Positions 33,585 through 42,934 of a stretch of DNA of 64,000 nucleotides are shown here, piece after piece. The DNA comes from Streptomyces bottropensis ATCC 25435. GTDB lineage: Bacteria; Actinomycetota; Actinomycetes; Streptomycetales; Streptomycetaceae. Location of the stretch: NCBI RefSeq assembly GCF_000383595.1, contig NZ_KB911581.1, forward strand, positions 6,717,519 to 6,781,518, read 5' to 3'. The number at the start of each line of letters is the position of its first letter. Within the stretch, counting starts at the first letter, position 1. A program made the position numbers and the translations under genes. Under the pieces are notes generated by a model. The model was not told where the DNA came from, made no database searches, and saw only the letters and a list, made by a program, of their open reading frames with translations.

Positions 33585-36287
33585 ATGACCGACTCCCACG
33601 CCATCCAGCCGAGCGCGCTCGACCAGGTCCCCGACCGGGACCCGGAGGAGACCGCCGAATGGCAGGCCTCGCTGGACGCCGTCACCAAGGCGGCCGGGCC
33701 GCACCGCGCGGCGTACCTGATGCGCCGCACCCTGGAGCGCGCGGAGGGCAACGGCATCGCGCTGCCCAAGCTGCTCGAAACGGACTACGTCAACACCATC
33801 CCCACCGCCGCCGAGCCGGGCATCCCCGGTGACGAGGCGATGGAGCGCCGTATCACCGCCTGGAACCGCTGGAACGCGGCCGCGATGGTCACCCGCGGCT
33901 CGAAATACGGCGTCGGCGGCCACATCGCCACCTTCGCCTCCGCGGCCTGGCTCTACGAAACCGGCTTCAACCACTTCTTCAAGGGCAAGGAGCGGGACGG
34001 CTCCGGCGACCAGCTCTACATCCAGGGCCACGCCTCCCCCGGTATCTACGCCCGCGCCTTCCTCGACGGCCGCCTGAACGAGTCCCACCTGGACAACTTC
34101 CGCCGTGAGGCAGGAGGCGAGGGCCTGCCGTCCTACCCGCACCCCCGCCGCCTGCCCTGGCTGTGGGAGTTCCCGACGGTGAGCATGGGCCTCGGCCCCC
34201 TCTCCGCCATCTACCAGGCGCGCTTCAACCGCTACCTCACCAGCCGCGGCATCAAGGACGTCTCCGACTCCCACGTCTGGGCGTTCCTCGGCGACGGCGA
34301 GATGGACGAGCCGGAGTCGACGGCGGCCCTCGCACTGGCGAGCCGCGAGGGTCTCGACAACCTCACCTTCGTCATCAACTGCAACCTGCAGCGCCTCGAC
34401 GGCCCGGTCCGCGCCAACTTCAAGATCGTGCAGGAGCTGGAGGCCCAGTTCCGCGGCGCCGGCTGGAACGTCGTGAAGACGCTCTGGGGTACCGCCTGGG
34501 ACGAGCTGATCCAGCTGGACACGACCGGCGCGCTCCTGCGCCGGCTGCGCGAGGTACCCGACGCGCAGGTGCAGACGTACCAGACCCGTGACGCCGCCTA
34601 CATCCGCCAGGACTTCTTCGGCAAGGATCCCGCGCTCGTCGAGATGGCGAAGCTGCTGAGCGACGACAAGATCCTGGAGTGCTTCCACCTCTCGCGCGGT
34701 GGTCACGAGGCCCGCAAGGTGTACGCCGCCTACAAGGCCGCCGTCGAGTTCAAGGGCGCGCCGACCGTCATCCTGGCCCAGACCGTCAAGGGCTTCACCC
34801 TCGGCGAGGGCTTCGCGTCGAAGAACGCCAACCACCAGATGAAGAAGCTGTCGACGGACGAGTTCAAGCAGATGCGTGATCTGCTCGAACTCCCCATCAA
34901 GGACAGCGACTTCGTCGACGGGGTCGTCCCCTACGGCCACCCCGGCGCCGACTCCGCCGAGGTCCGCTACCTCCAGGAGCGCCGCGCCGCGCTCGGCGGT
35001 CCCGCCCCGGCCCGCCGTACGCACGCGCTGGCCCCGCTGCCGGCCGCCGCCGACAAGACGTTCGCCTCCTTCGACAAGGGCTCCGGCTCGCAGAACGTGG
35101 CGACGACCATGGCCTTCGTCCGCCTGGTCAAGGACCTGGTCCGCGACAAGCAGACCGGCCGCCGCTGGGTGCCGATCGTCCCCGACGAGGCGCGCACCTT
35201 CGGCATGGAGTCGCTGTTCCCGTCCCTCGGGATCTACTCCCCCAAGGGCCAGACGTACGAGCCGGTCGACCGCGACCAGCTGATGTACTACAAGGAGGCC
35301 AAGGACGGCCAGATCCTCAACGAGGGGATCACCGAGGCCGGTTCCATGGCGGACTTCATCGCCGCGTCCACCGCGTACTCCACGCACGGTGAGGCGATGA
35401 TCCCCTTCTACATCTTCTACTCGATGTTCGGCTGGCAGCGCACGGCCGACCAGATGTGGCAGCTCGGCGACCAGCTCGGCCGCGGCTTCCTCGTCGGCGC
35501 GACGGCCGGCCGTACGACCCTGACGGGCGAGGGCCTCCAGCACGCCGACGGCCACTCGCCGGTCATCGCGGCGACGAACCCGGCGGCGCTGACCTACGAC
35601 CCGGCGTTCGCGTACGAGGTCGCGGCGATCGTCAAGGACGGTCTGCGCCGGATGTACGGCGAGGCGGCGCCGGGCGAGGACCCGAACGTCTTCTACTACC
35701 TGACCGTCTACAACGAGCCGCTGCCGCAGCCCGCCAAGCCGGGCGTCGCCGGGGTGGACGAGGGCATCGTCAAGGGCCTGTACCGCTTCAACACGGCCGA
35801 GTCGGCGGGGCTGTCCCCGGTGGCGAACGCCCCGCGCGTCCAGCTGCTCGGCTCCGGTACGGCGATCCACTGGGTCCTGGAGGCGCAGAAGCTCCTCGCC
35901 GAGGAGTGGGGTGTCGCGGCGGACGTCTGGTCGGCGACCTCGTGGAGCGAGCTGCGGCGGGACGCGCTGGAGGCGGATGCCGCGCTGCTGCGCGGGGAGG
36001 AGCGGACGCCGTTCGTCCGGCAGGCGTTGCAGGGTGCGCAGGGGCCGGTGCTGGCCGTCTCCGACTACATGCGCCAGGTTCCGGACCAGATCGCGCAGTG
36101 GGTCGAGCAGGACTACTCGTCGCTCGGTGCGGACGGGTTCGGGCTGTCGGACACCCGTGAGGCCGCCCGTCGTCACTTCGGCGTGGACGCGCAGTCCGTG
36201 GTCGTGGCCGCGCTCGCGCAGCTCGCCCGCCGTGGTGAGGTGCAGGCGACGGCGGTGAAGGAGGCTCGGGAGCGGTACGGGCTGTGA
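33585..36287 (+). CDS. aceE: Pyruvate dehydrogenase E1, homodimeric type
   Basis: This 900-residue thiamine-diphosphate enzyme decarboxylates pyruvate and acylates the E2 lipoyl groups. The ThDP signature runs from GDGEMDEPES to NCNLQ (about 240-275). Long conserved blocks include TRGSKYGVGGHIATFASAAWLYE and the central HGEAMIPFYIFYSMFGWQRT. The ATG at 33585 follows GAGGAAGG. Length is normal for the family (about 890-920). Together with lpd and E2 upstream it completes the complex. Confidence 0.96.
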   Translation: MTDSHAIQPSALDQVPDRDPEETAEWQASLDAVTKAAGPHRAAYLMRRTLERAEGNGIALPKLLETDYVNTIPTAAEPGIPGDEAMERRITAWNRWNAAAMVTRGSKYGVGGHIATFASAAWLYETGFNHFFKGKERDGSGDQLYIQGHASPGIYARAFLDGRLNESHLDNFRREAGGEGLPSYPHPRRLPWLWEFPTVSMGLGPLSAIYQARFNRYLTSRGIKDVSDSHVWAFLGDGEMDEPESTAALALASREGLDNLTFVINCNLQRLDGPVRANFKIVQELEAQFRGAGWNVVKTLWGTAWDELIQLDTTGALLRRLREVPDAQVQTYQTRDAAYIRQDFFGKDPALVEMAKLLSDDKILECFHLSRGGHEARKVYAAYKAAVEFKGAPTVILAQTVKGFTLGEGFASKNANHQMKKLSTDEFKQMRDLLELPIKDSDFVDGVVPYGHPGADSAEVRYLQERRAALGGPAPARRTHALAPLPAAADKTFASFDKGSGSQNVATTMAFVRLVKDLVRDKQTGRRWVPIVPDEARTFGMESLFPSLGIYSPKGQTYEPVDRDQLMYYKEAKDGQILNEGITEAGSMADFIAASTAYSTHGEAMIPFYIFYSMFGWQRTADQMWQLGDQLGRGFLVGATAGRTTLTGEGLQHADGHSPVIAATNPAALTYDPAFAYEVAAIVKDGLRRMYGEAAPGEDPNVFYYLTVYNEPLPQPAKPGVAGVDEGIVKGLYRFNTAESAGLSPVANAPRVQLLGSGTAIHWVLEAQKLLAEEWGVAADVWSATSWSELRRDALEADAALLRGEERTPFVRQALQGAQGPVLAVSDYMRQVPDQIAQWVEQDYSSLGADGFGLSDTREAARRHFGVDAQSVVVAALAQLARRGEVQATAVKEARERYGL

Positions 36288-36380
36288 CACCGGCGGGGCG
36301 GTGGGGGCGTTTTCCTCGCCCCCGCCGCCCCTACCCGTCCCTCCCCCAGGGGCTGCGCCCCTTCGACCCCCGTCTGCCGG

Positions 36381-36446
36381 CCCGGTGGGGGTTCCCGCGC
36401 AGTTCCCCGCGCCCCTGAAGAACTGGGGCTGCGCCCACTGCTTCTC
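36381..36446 (+). repeat. Dispersed GCGCAGTTCCCC repeat, long copy
   Basis: This copy has the full core followed by a hairpin-forming extension (GAAGAACTGGGGCTGCGCCCACTGC). It lies between aceE and the WYL regulator gene. Confidence 0.65.
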
Positions 36447-36496
36447 AGGGGCGCCCCCGGATCCCCGGGCCCCCACGCGCCCGGCATCATGAAGGC

Positions 36497-37486
36497 ATGC
36501 GTGCTGCTCGGCTGATCAAGATGGTGCTGCTTCTCCAGTCCCGGCCCTCCATGACCGCCGCCGAACTCGCCCGTGAACTGGAGGTGTCCGAGCGGACCGT
36601 CACCCGGGACGCCCAGGCGCTGTCGGAAGCGGGGGTGCCGGTCTACGCGGACCGGGGGCGGGCCGGTGGGTACCGGCTGATCGGCGGGTACCGCACGCGG
36701 CTCACGGGCCTGGCCCGCGGTGAGGCCGAGGCGTTGTTCCTCAGCGGTGTGCCGGGGGCGCTGCGGGAGATGGGGCTGGAGGACGCGGCCTCCGCGGCCC
36801 GGCTGAAGGTCTCGGCCGCACTGCTGCCCTCCCTGCGCGATGCCTCCCGTACGGCGTCCCAGCGGTTCCACCTCGACGCGCCGAGCTGGTTCCAGGAGCC
36901 GAGGACCCCTGAGCTGCTGCCCGCGGTGGCGGACGCCGTGTGGGACGACCGCAGGATCGTCGCGCGCTATCGCAGGGGTGACACCGAGGTCGAGCGCGCG
37001 CTGGAACCGTACGGCCTCGTCCTCAAGGCCGGTGTCTGGTACCTGTGCGCCCATGTCCCCCTCACCGGCGGCGGCACCGGCTCCTTCCGGACCTATCGCA
37101 TCGAGCGTTTTCTCTCCGTCGAGGACGGCGGCGACCGCTTCGCCCGCGACGAGGAGTTCGACCTGCCGGCCTACTGGGACGCGCAGGCGGAACGGTTCGC
37201 CCGGTCGATCCTGCACACCGAGGTCGTCGTGCGGCTCTCGGCGGAGGGCGTGCGCAGACTGCCGTACGTCGTGGATCCCGTCTCCGCCCGGGACGCGCTG
37301 ACGGCGGCCGGGGCGCCGGACGAACACGACCGGACCACCCTCACGCTCCGGGTCGAGTCGGAGGAGGTGGCGCACACGCAGCTCACGGCGCTGGGGGCGC
37401 AGGCCGAGGTGCTGGCGCCCGCGGGCCTGCGGGAGCGCTTCGCGGGCGACGCGCGCCGGCTCGCCGAGCTGTACGCGACCCCGTGA
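36497..37486 (+). CDS. WYL-domain transcriptional regulator
   Basis: This 329-residue regulator has an N-terminal helix-turn-helix (MTAAELARELEVSERTVTRDAQAL, about 18-41). A WYL domain follows at about 140-220 with the name motif in LKAGVWYLCAHV, then a C-terminal WCX extension. WYL proteins sense nucleotides or nucleic acid ligands and often act as repressors or activators of stress genes. The ATG at 36497 is the only sensible start. Targets are unknown. Confidence 0.92.
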   Translation: MRAARLIKMVLLLQSRPSMTAAELARELEVSERTVTRDAQALSEAGVPVYADRGRAGGYRLIGGYRTRLTGLARGEAEALFLSGVPGALREMGLEDAASAARLKVSAALLPSLRDASRTASQRFHLDAPSWFQEPRTPELLPAVADAVWDDRRIVARYRRGDTEVERALEPYGLVLKAGVWYLCAHVPLTGGGTGSFRTYRIERFLSVEDGGDRFARDEEFDLPAYWDAQAERFARSILHTEVVVRLSAEGVRRLPYVVDPVSARDALTAAGAPDEHDRTTLTLRVESEEVAHTQLTALGAQAEVLAPAGLRERFAGDARRLAELYATP

Positions 37487-37570
37487 GGCCCTGCGGACAC
37501 CGTGGCGGACATAACAATCCGCCGTTCTCCACGTGCGTCGCACCCGCCCAGGCACGATGCTGGACCCGTG

Positions 37571-38095
37571 ATGGACGAGACGGAGTTCTGGGAGCTGGTG
37601 GACACGGCCCGCGAGGATGCCGAGGGCGACCCCGAGGACCAGGCCGACCTGCTCGTGGAACGGCTCGGCCGGCTGGACCCGGAGGCGGTGCTGGACTTCG
37701 CCCGGCACTTCGAGTCCCGCTACAACCGCGCCTACACCTGGGACCTTTGGGGCGCCGCGTGGGTGCTGCTCGACGGTGCCAGTGACGACGCGTTCGACTT
37801 CTTCCGGTGCTGGCTGATCGGTCAGGGCCGGGAGGTCTTCGAGGGCGCGGTCCACGACCCCGACTCGCTCGCCGGTCTGCTGGACGACTTCGACGACGAG
37901 ATCGACGGGGACGGTGAGGAGCTGGGCTACGCCGCGGACGAGGCGTACGAGCAGCTCACCGGTGTGGTCGCCCCGGACCTCGGTATCCCGCCCCCGCCCC
38001 GCGAACCGGAGGGCACCCCGCTCGACTTCGAGGACGAGACGGCGCTCGCGGAGCGCTACCCGAAGCTCTGGGAGCGTTTCCGGGGCGAGGGCTGA
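37571..38095 (+). CDS. DUF4240 family protein
   Basis: This 174-residue acidic protein starts MDETEFWELVDTAREDAEGD and contains RYNRAYTWDLWGAAWVLLDGASDDAFDFFRCWLIGQG, the hallmark of DUF4240. It has no signal or membrane segment. The ATG at 37571 is preceded directly by an in-frame GTG, so either may be used. Function is unknown. Confidence 0.88.
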   Translation: MDETEFWELVDTAREDAEGDPEDQADLLVERLGRLDPEAVLDFARHFESRYNRAYTWDLWGAAWVLLDGASDDAFDFFRCWLIGQGREVFEGAVHDPDSLAGLLDDFDDEIDGDGEELGYAADEAYEQLTGVVAPDLGIPPPPREPEGTPLDFEDETALAERYPKLWERFRGEG

Positions 38096-38125
38096 GCCGG
38101 GCCGGTTCCGGCGGGGCGGGGTCTC

Positions 38126-38452
38126 TCAGGCCCGCGAGCCACGACCCGGCGTGCGCGGCAGGTAGGCGTACTGCTCGGTGGTGGAGGGCTGGGCGTGGTG
38201 GCGTCGTTCCTGCCCCGGGGCGGGGTGCCCGGGGGCGTGGGCCCCGTGCAGGGGCGCGGCGTTGGCGCGGTCCAGCGCGGACGCGGTGACGGCGGACGGG
38301 CCGAGCACGACGACGGCGGTCGCGCAGGCCACCGTCCAGGGGCTCCGCAGGGTCGAGGACCAGGACCTCCGCCGGTCGCGGGACGCGTCGTTCTTCGTAC
38401 GGCTGCCGAGCATCTTCCCCACCACTTTCCCCATCTCCGGTCGGCGTGACAT
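38126..38452 (-). CDS. Small hypothetical protein with one hydrophobic segment
   Basis: This roughly 108-residue protein begins MSRRPEMGKVVGKMLGSRTKND. It has a hydrophobic stretch (PWTVACATAVVVLGPSAVTASALD, about 37-60) that may be a signal peptide or anchor, then a His- and Pro-rich tail. Start choice is uncertain: the ATG at 38452 lacks a Shine-Dalgarno sequence but has CTACCT just upstream, and a second ATG lies at 38434. Confidence 0.55.
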   Translation of the reverse strand: MSRRPEMGKVVGKMLGSRTKNDASRDRRRSWSSTLRSPWTVACATAVVVLGPSAVTASALDRANAAPLHGAHAPGHPAPGQERRHHAQPSTTEQYAYLPRTPGRGSRA

Positions 38453-38528
38453 CACGAAGGTAGGGCGCGGATCTTGGAGTGGTCTGTGAGGCCCCGGCAC
38501 GCTGTCTGTGAACCTGATGAGATCCGGG

Positions 38529-39377
38529 TCAGCGCCGGCCCTGCAGGCGGGCCGCCAGCTCCCTGATCGCGGGCAGGCGTTCCGCGAGGGCCGCGCCCGG
38601 ACAGCTGGTCATGTAGCCGTCGCTGTGGCCCGCGAGGGTGGGCAGCAGGACGGTGGTGCCGGAGGCGTAGCGGCTGAGGCTGTTGCTGGAGGTGAGCCGG
38701 ACGCTGCCGCGCGGGTCGGTGTCGGAGAGGCCGAGTTTCCAGGCGGCGAGGGCGGCGATCGCGTCGGTCATGGCCTGCGGGACCGGGACGCCGGCGGTGA
38801 AGGTGCCGAGGGCGGCGATGCCGGTGGTGCGGTGGTTGAAGCCCTGGGTGTGGGCGCCGGTGACGGCACGGTCGATACCGCCCGCGCGGCCCTCGTAGAT
38901 GGTGCCGCAGCGGTCGACGAGGAAGTTGTAGCCGATGTCGTCCCAGTCCTTGGCGCCGGTCTGGCCGGCGTAGAGGTAGCGGATGATGCGGGGCGCGTCG
39001 GCGCAGTCGTAGCCGTTGGGCGAGTCCGTGTGGTGGATGAAGACGGCGGCGACCTCGTCGTCGTAGCGGGCGGGTGGCTGGCTGGGCGCGTCCTTCTCCA
39101 GCCAGCGGGTCCTCGGCACGATGGGCGGCCGGGGTGCCTGGTGCGGCAGCGCGGGCCGGGCCGCGGCGGGCCGGGCCGGGCGTTGCCCCGTACGGTCCAC
39201 GCCGAACACCAGCATGACCAGCGCGAGGACGGCCGCCAGGCCGGGCAGGGAGGCCAGCAGCAGCAGGAGCACCCGCCGGGGCGGATCCGCACGCTCCCAC
39301 GCCAGGCGCACGCGGTCACGCGACCGGCGCAGGTGCCGCCGTATTCGCGCCCCCCGCGACCTCCGGAACACACGCAT
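38529..39377 (-). CDS. PGRP-type N-acetylmuramoyl-L-alanine amidase, membrane-anchored
   Basis: This 282-residue protein has a basic N-terminus, one membrane helix at about 36-58 and an external amidase_2/PGRP domain (about 85-282). Expected zinc ligands are H115 or H116 (VFIHHTDSP), H251 and C259 (HSDGYMTSCPG); the catalytic tyrosine is in DDIGYNFLV (Y150). It should cut the amide bond between MurNAc and L-Ala in peptidoglycan. It is divergent from the MarP-type protease gene, whose M. tuberculosis counterpart acts on a peptidoglycan hydrolase, so a functional link is possible. Confidence 0.92.
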   Translation of the reverse strand: MRVFRRSRGARIRRHLRRSRDRVRLAWERADPPRRVLLLLLASLPGLAAVLALVMLVFGVDRTGQRPARPAAARPALPHQAPRPPIVPRTRWLEKDAPSQPPARYDDEVAAVFIHHTDSPNGYDCADAPRIIRYLYAGQTGAKDWDDIGYNFLVDRCGTIYEGRAGGIDRAVTGAHTQGFNHRTTGIAALGTFTAGVPVPQAMTDAIAALAAWKLGLSDTDPRGSVRLTSSNSLSRYASGTTVLLPTLAGHSDGYMTSCPGAALAERLPAIRELAARLQGRR

Positions 39378-39600
39378 GTCCCCAGAGTCACCCGGATGCG
39401 CCCCCGCCGCGATGTGGGGTGGGCCACCCGGTGGAAGCGGAAGGAACCAACGTCGTGGTCCGGGGCGTTTTCACTGTTCCAGGGCGGATGTGGCGCGGTG
39501 GTGGCCGGTTCGCGCGGACCGGCGGGGTGCCGCGGGGGCGCAGCTGATCACTGCGGCCGCCGCGCGCGTACTACAGGGTCCCTAGAGAGAGGCGGCTGGA

Positions 39601-40785
39601 GTGGACGTGCTCGACATCCTGCTGATGCTGGTGATCCTGGCCTACGCGGCGTCGGGTTACCGTCGCGGCCTGGTGGCGGGATGTGTGTCCCTCGCCGGTT
39701 TCGTGGGCGGTGCGGCGACCGGCGTCTGGGTGCTGCCCTGGATGATGGAGCTGGTGGAGGCGGGCACGCCCACGGCGACGGTCACGGCGGTGCTGACCGT
39801 CCTGGTGCCGGGGGTGATCGGGCACGAGCTGGCGGGCAGGCTGGCGCTGCGGCTGCGCCGGGAGATCGACCGCAGCCCGCTGCGGGTGGCCGACGGCATC
39901 GGCGGGGCGGCGGCCAACACCCTCGCCGTGCTCATCGTGGCGTGGGTGGCCGCGAGCGTCCTCGGGGCGTCCTCGTCGGCGGTGGTGACCAACTCGATCC
40001 GGAACTCGGCGCTGCTGGGCGCCGTGCAGAACACCATGCCGGACACCACCCCGGCCTGGTTCTCGGACGCCACCTCGGCGCTCACCGAGGCGGGCTTCCC
40101 GCAGGTCTTCAACCCGTTCGAGAACGAGGCGACAGCCGAGGTCGCCAAGCCCTCGGGCGACAGCGTCACCGCGGCCGCGACCGGCGCCGCCAAGCGGAGC
40201 ACCGTGAAGATCGAGGGCGTCGCGGGCACCCAGGGCCGCGAGGGCAGCGGCTTCGTGTACGCCGGTGAGCATGTGATGACCAACGCCCATGTGGTGGCGG
40301 GCATCGACGACCCGAGCGTGCGCGTGGGCGGCGTGGGCAGGGCGTACGAGGCGAAGGTCGTGCTCTTCGACTCCGACAAGGACGTGGCGGTCCTCTACGT
40401 CCCGGGGCTCAAGGCCCCGCTGCTGCGCTTCGACGACAGCGCCGAGCGCGGGGACGCGTCGGTCGTGGCCGGTTATCCGGAGGACGGCGGCCTGGACCTC
40501 CAGGCGGCCACGGTCGCCAGCCGGATCGACGCGACCGGCCGGAACATCTACAACACCGACTCGGTGACCCGCGACATCTACTCCATCCGCTCCACCGTCC
40601 GCCCCGGCAACTCCGGCGGGCCCCTCCTCACCACCGACGGCCGGGTCTTCGGCGTCGTCTTCGCCCGCTCCACCTCGGACGCCGAGACGGGTTACGTCCT
40701 CACGGTCGACGAGGTCCTCCCGGACGCGAAGCGCGCGGCGAACGCGACGACCCCGGTGGACACGGGTGACCTGGTGACCTCATGA
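39601..40785 (+). CDS. marP: MarP-type membrane serine protease (CvpA domain plus trypsin-like domain)
   Basis: This 394-residue protein has an N-terminal CvpA-like membrane region with four helices (about 5-125) and an external chymotrypsin-fold protease. The catalytic triad is H230 (VMTNAHVVAG), D261 (DSDKDVAVLYV) and S338 (VRPGNSGGPLL). The layout matches M. tuberculosis MarP (Rv3671c), a periplasmic protease needed for acid and oxidative stress tolerance. The GTG at 39601 follows GAGAGAGG. No regulatory site is obvious. Confidence 0.93.
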   Translation: MDVLDILLMLVILAYAASGYRRGLVAGCVSLAGFVGGAATGVWVLPWMMELVEAGTPTATVTAVLTVLVPGVIGHELAGRLALRLRREIDRSPLRVADGIGGAAANTLAVLIVAWVAASVLGASSSAVVTNSIRNSALLGAVQNTMPDTTPAWFSDATSALTEAGFPQVFNPFENEATAEVAKPSGDSVTAAATGAAKRSTVKIEGVAGTQGREGSGFVYAGEHVMTNAHVVAGIDDPSVRVGGVGRAYEAKVVLFDSDKDVAVLYVPGLKAPLLRFDDSAERGDASVVAGYPEDGGLDLQAATVASRIDATGRNIYNTDSVTRDIYSIRSTVRPGNSGGPLLTTDGRVFGVVFARSTSDAETGYVLTVDEVLPDAKRAANATTPVDTGDLVTS

Positions 40786-40791
40786 CCCGAT

Positions 40792-40845
40792 GGCCGGGCG
40801 ACCTGGTGAGGTGAGGGCCGGGCGACCTGGTGAGGTGAGGGCCGG
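40792..40845. repeat. 24-bp tandem repeat, two copies and a partial third
   Basis: Units at 40792-40815 and 40816-40839 are identical (core GGCGACCTGGTGAGGTGAG), and six more bases begin a third. They directly follow the marP stop, and their sequence resembles the final marP codons (GGTGACCTGGTGACC). This suggests slippage from the gene end. Confidence 0.85.
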
Positions 40846-40860
40846 TGACGGGCGGTCGGG

Positions 40861-41349
40861 TCAGAGCCGACGGCCCATCAGCACGTCGTCCACGTACGCC
40901 CCGTCGAGCAGGAACTCCTCCGGCAGGATCCCCTCCACCACGAAGCCCTCGGACTCGTAGAGCCTCCTGGCCGCGGTGTTGTGGCCGAGGACCCGCAGGG
41001 TCAGCCGGCGGGCGCCGCGGCGGCGTGCCTCGTCCTGGACGGCGCGCAGCAGCGCCCGTGCGACGCCCGCCCCGCGCGCCCGGTCGGCGACGGCGAGGCC
41101 CTGGATCTGACGGACGTGCGTGTGGCAGGCGAGGCCGGAGGACAGGGCGAGGCGGACGTACCCGACGACGGTGCCGCCGAGTTCGGCGACCAGGTGGTCC
41201 CGGGGGCCGTAGCGCTCGCTGAAGAACGGCGCGTACGGCTGGGTGGGGCGTTCCTGGACGGAGTGCAGCGTGGACCAGGTGTCGCGGTCGAGTCGGCCGA
41301 GCGTGTCCTCGTCCTCCGAGGTGGCGAGGCGTATGTGCGGTGCGGGCAT
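40861..41349 (-). CDS. GNAT-family N-acetyltransferase
   Basis: This 162-residue acetyltransferase has the acetyl-CoA binding segment QIQGLAVADRARGAGVARALL (about 85-105) and the C-terminal RLYESEGFVVEGILPEEFLLDG, as in RimI-like enzymes. The substrate is unknown. The ATG at 41349 gives the family N-terminus (IRLATSEDEDTLGRLD). It diverges from the TIGR01777 gene with 93 bases between. Confidence 0.9.
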   Translation of the reverse strand: MPAPHIRLATSEDEDTLGRLDRDTWSTLHSVQERPTQPYAPFFSERYGPRDHLVAELGGTVVGYVRLALSSGLACHTHVRQIQGLAVADRARGAGVARALLRAVQDEARRRGARRLTLRVLGHNTAARRLYESEGFVVEGILPEEFLLDGAYVDDVLMGRRL

Positions 41350-41442
41350 GGCGGCCACTGTACGACGGCCGCACCGGCGAATCGCCGCCGGATCGTGCAC
41401 CCCGGACCCGCCGTCCCGCCGTGCGACGGGCAGGATGGAGAC

Positions 41443-42363
41443 ATGACCGTCGAATCGCCCGTTCCGCCCGGTTCTCGTATCGCGATCGCCGGTGCGTCCG
41501 GCCTGATCGGTTCCGCGCTGGCCCGCTCGCTCACCGAGGACGGTCACGAGGTGCTCCGGCTCGTGCGGCGGGCGCCCCGGGCGCCGGGTGAGGTGCGCTG
41601 GGACCCGGAGGCGGGGCGGGTCGACACGGCCGGCCTCGCGGGGTGCGCGGCCGTCGTCAACCTCGCCGGCGCGGGGGTCGCCTCCCGCCGCTGGACGGAC
41701 GCGTACAAGGCGACGATCCGCAGGAGCCGGGTGCTCGGCACCAGGACGCTCGCCGAGGCCGCCGCCTCCCTCGACACCCCGCCGAACGTGTTGGTCAACG
41801 GCAGCGCCGTCGGCTTCTACGGCTTCACGGGCGACCGGGTCGTGGACGAGTCGGCGGAGCCGGGCTCGGAGTTCCTGTCCGGGCTGTGCGTGGAGTGGGA
41901 GGGGGCGACCGAGGCGGCGCGGGAGGCCGGGATCCGTACCGCGTTCGCCCGTACGGGGCTGGTGGTGGCGCGGGGCGGGGGCGCCTGGGGTCCGCTGTTC
42001 CCGCTGTTCAAGGCCGGGTTGGGCGGGCGGATGGGCGACGGCCGCCAGTACTGGAGCTTCATCTCCCTGCACGACGAGGTCGCGGCGCTGCGGCATCTGC
42101 TGTTCACGCCGTCGCTGTCGGGTCCGTTCAACCTGACCGCGCCGGCCCCGCGCACCAACCGTGAGATCACCGCTGCGATGGGCCGGGTGCTGCGCCGGCC
42201 CACCCTGTTCACGGTGCCCGCGCCGGCGCTGCGGCTCGCGCTCGGCGAGGTCGCGGGCGACGTGCTCGGCAGTACGCGGGCCGTTCCGACGCGGTTGCTG
42301 GAGTCGGGGTTCACGTTCACGTATCCGGAGATCGACGACGCGATCCGAGCTGCGCTCGGCTGA
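41443..42363 (+). CDS. TIGR01777 family SDR/epimerase-like protein
   Basis: This 306-residue NAD(P)-binding protein of the extended SDR superfamily has IAIAGASGLIGSALARSL at the N-terminus, then VVNLAGAGVASRRWTD and NGSAVGFYGFTGD. The C-terminal DUF1731-like part ends VPTRLLESGFTFTYPEIDDAI. M. tuberculosis Rv2216, beside lipB, is the counterpart. The ATG at 41443 is preceded by GGAG. The reaction is not known for the family. Confidence 0.92.
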   Translation: MTVESPVPPGSRIAIAGASGLIGSALARSLTEDGHEVLRLVRRAPRAPGEVRWDPEAGRVDTAGLAGCAAVVNLAGAGVASRRWTDAYKATIRRSRVLGTRTLAEAAASLDTPPNVLVNGSAVGFYGFTGDRVVDESAEPGSEFLSGLCVEWEGATEAAREAGIRTAFARTGLVVARGGGAWGPLFPLFKAGLGGRMGDGRQYWSFISLHDEVAALRHLLFTPSLSGPFNLTAPAPRTNREITAAMGRVLRRPTLFTVPAPALRLALGEVAGDVLGSTRAVPTRLLESGFTFTYPEIDDAIRAALG

Positions 42364-42402
42364 GGGGGCGGGTGCGTCGTCGGTGCGGGTGCGGTGTCGG
42401 GC

Positions 42403-42749
42403 GCGGGCCCGGTGGGGCTTCTCGCGCAGTTCCCCGCGCCCCTGAGAAGCAGGGGCTGCGCCCACTGCTTTTCACCCGGCGCAGCCGTCGCTCCTCACCC
42501 CGCGCAGCCGTCGCTTTTCGGCCCGCACAGACGTCGCTTCCCGGGCCAGCCGCCGCCTTCACCCCCACAGCCGTCGCCTTTCGGCCCACGAGGCCATCGC
42601 TTCTCACCCCGCGCAGCCGTCGCCTTTCGGCCCAGGAGGCCGGTCGCCTCTCAGGGTTGCGACGGCCCGACCCGGGTCTTTTCAGGCCCGCAAGGGCCTG
42701 GGCATTCAGGGGCGCGGGGAACCGCGCGAGAAGCCCCACCCGGCCCGCG
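42403..42749. repeat. Element bounded by 43-bp inverted repeats with an internal degenerate tandem array
   Basis: The left arm (42403-42445) and right arm (42707-42749) are inverted copies with two mismatches in 43 bases. Each contains the dispersed core GCGCAGTTCCCCGCGCCCCT or its near complement. Between them, from about 42478 to 42660, lies an array of about eight diverged units of roughly 23 bases, built on GCAGCCGTCGCTTTTCGGCCC. No open frame inside looks coding. It fills most of the 571-bp gap between the TIGR01777 gene and the FAD oxidoreductase gene. It could be a hairpin-type mobile relic or an expanded terminator. Confidence 0.8.
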
Positions 42750-42934
42750 GCCGCCCGACAACCGCCACCCCCCGAACGCCCGGCGCACACTCGCCCCGTC
42801 CATGCCCCCGTGCGAGGCCACACGCTCCTTCCCCGGTACCGGCGCCCGCCTTCACTCTCATGCCGAACTCAGGTATTTCAGAAGGATGTTGGGGGCATAA
42901 CGTCCCCGCAGCCGCGCGACCTCGGGAGGGGCAC

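Noticed and set aside
33543..36476. A 977-codon minus-strand open frame opposite aceE
   Set aside because: Same cause: antisense of a conserved gene, composition dominated by Arg, Gly, Val and Leu with no recognisable domain.
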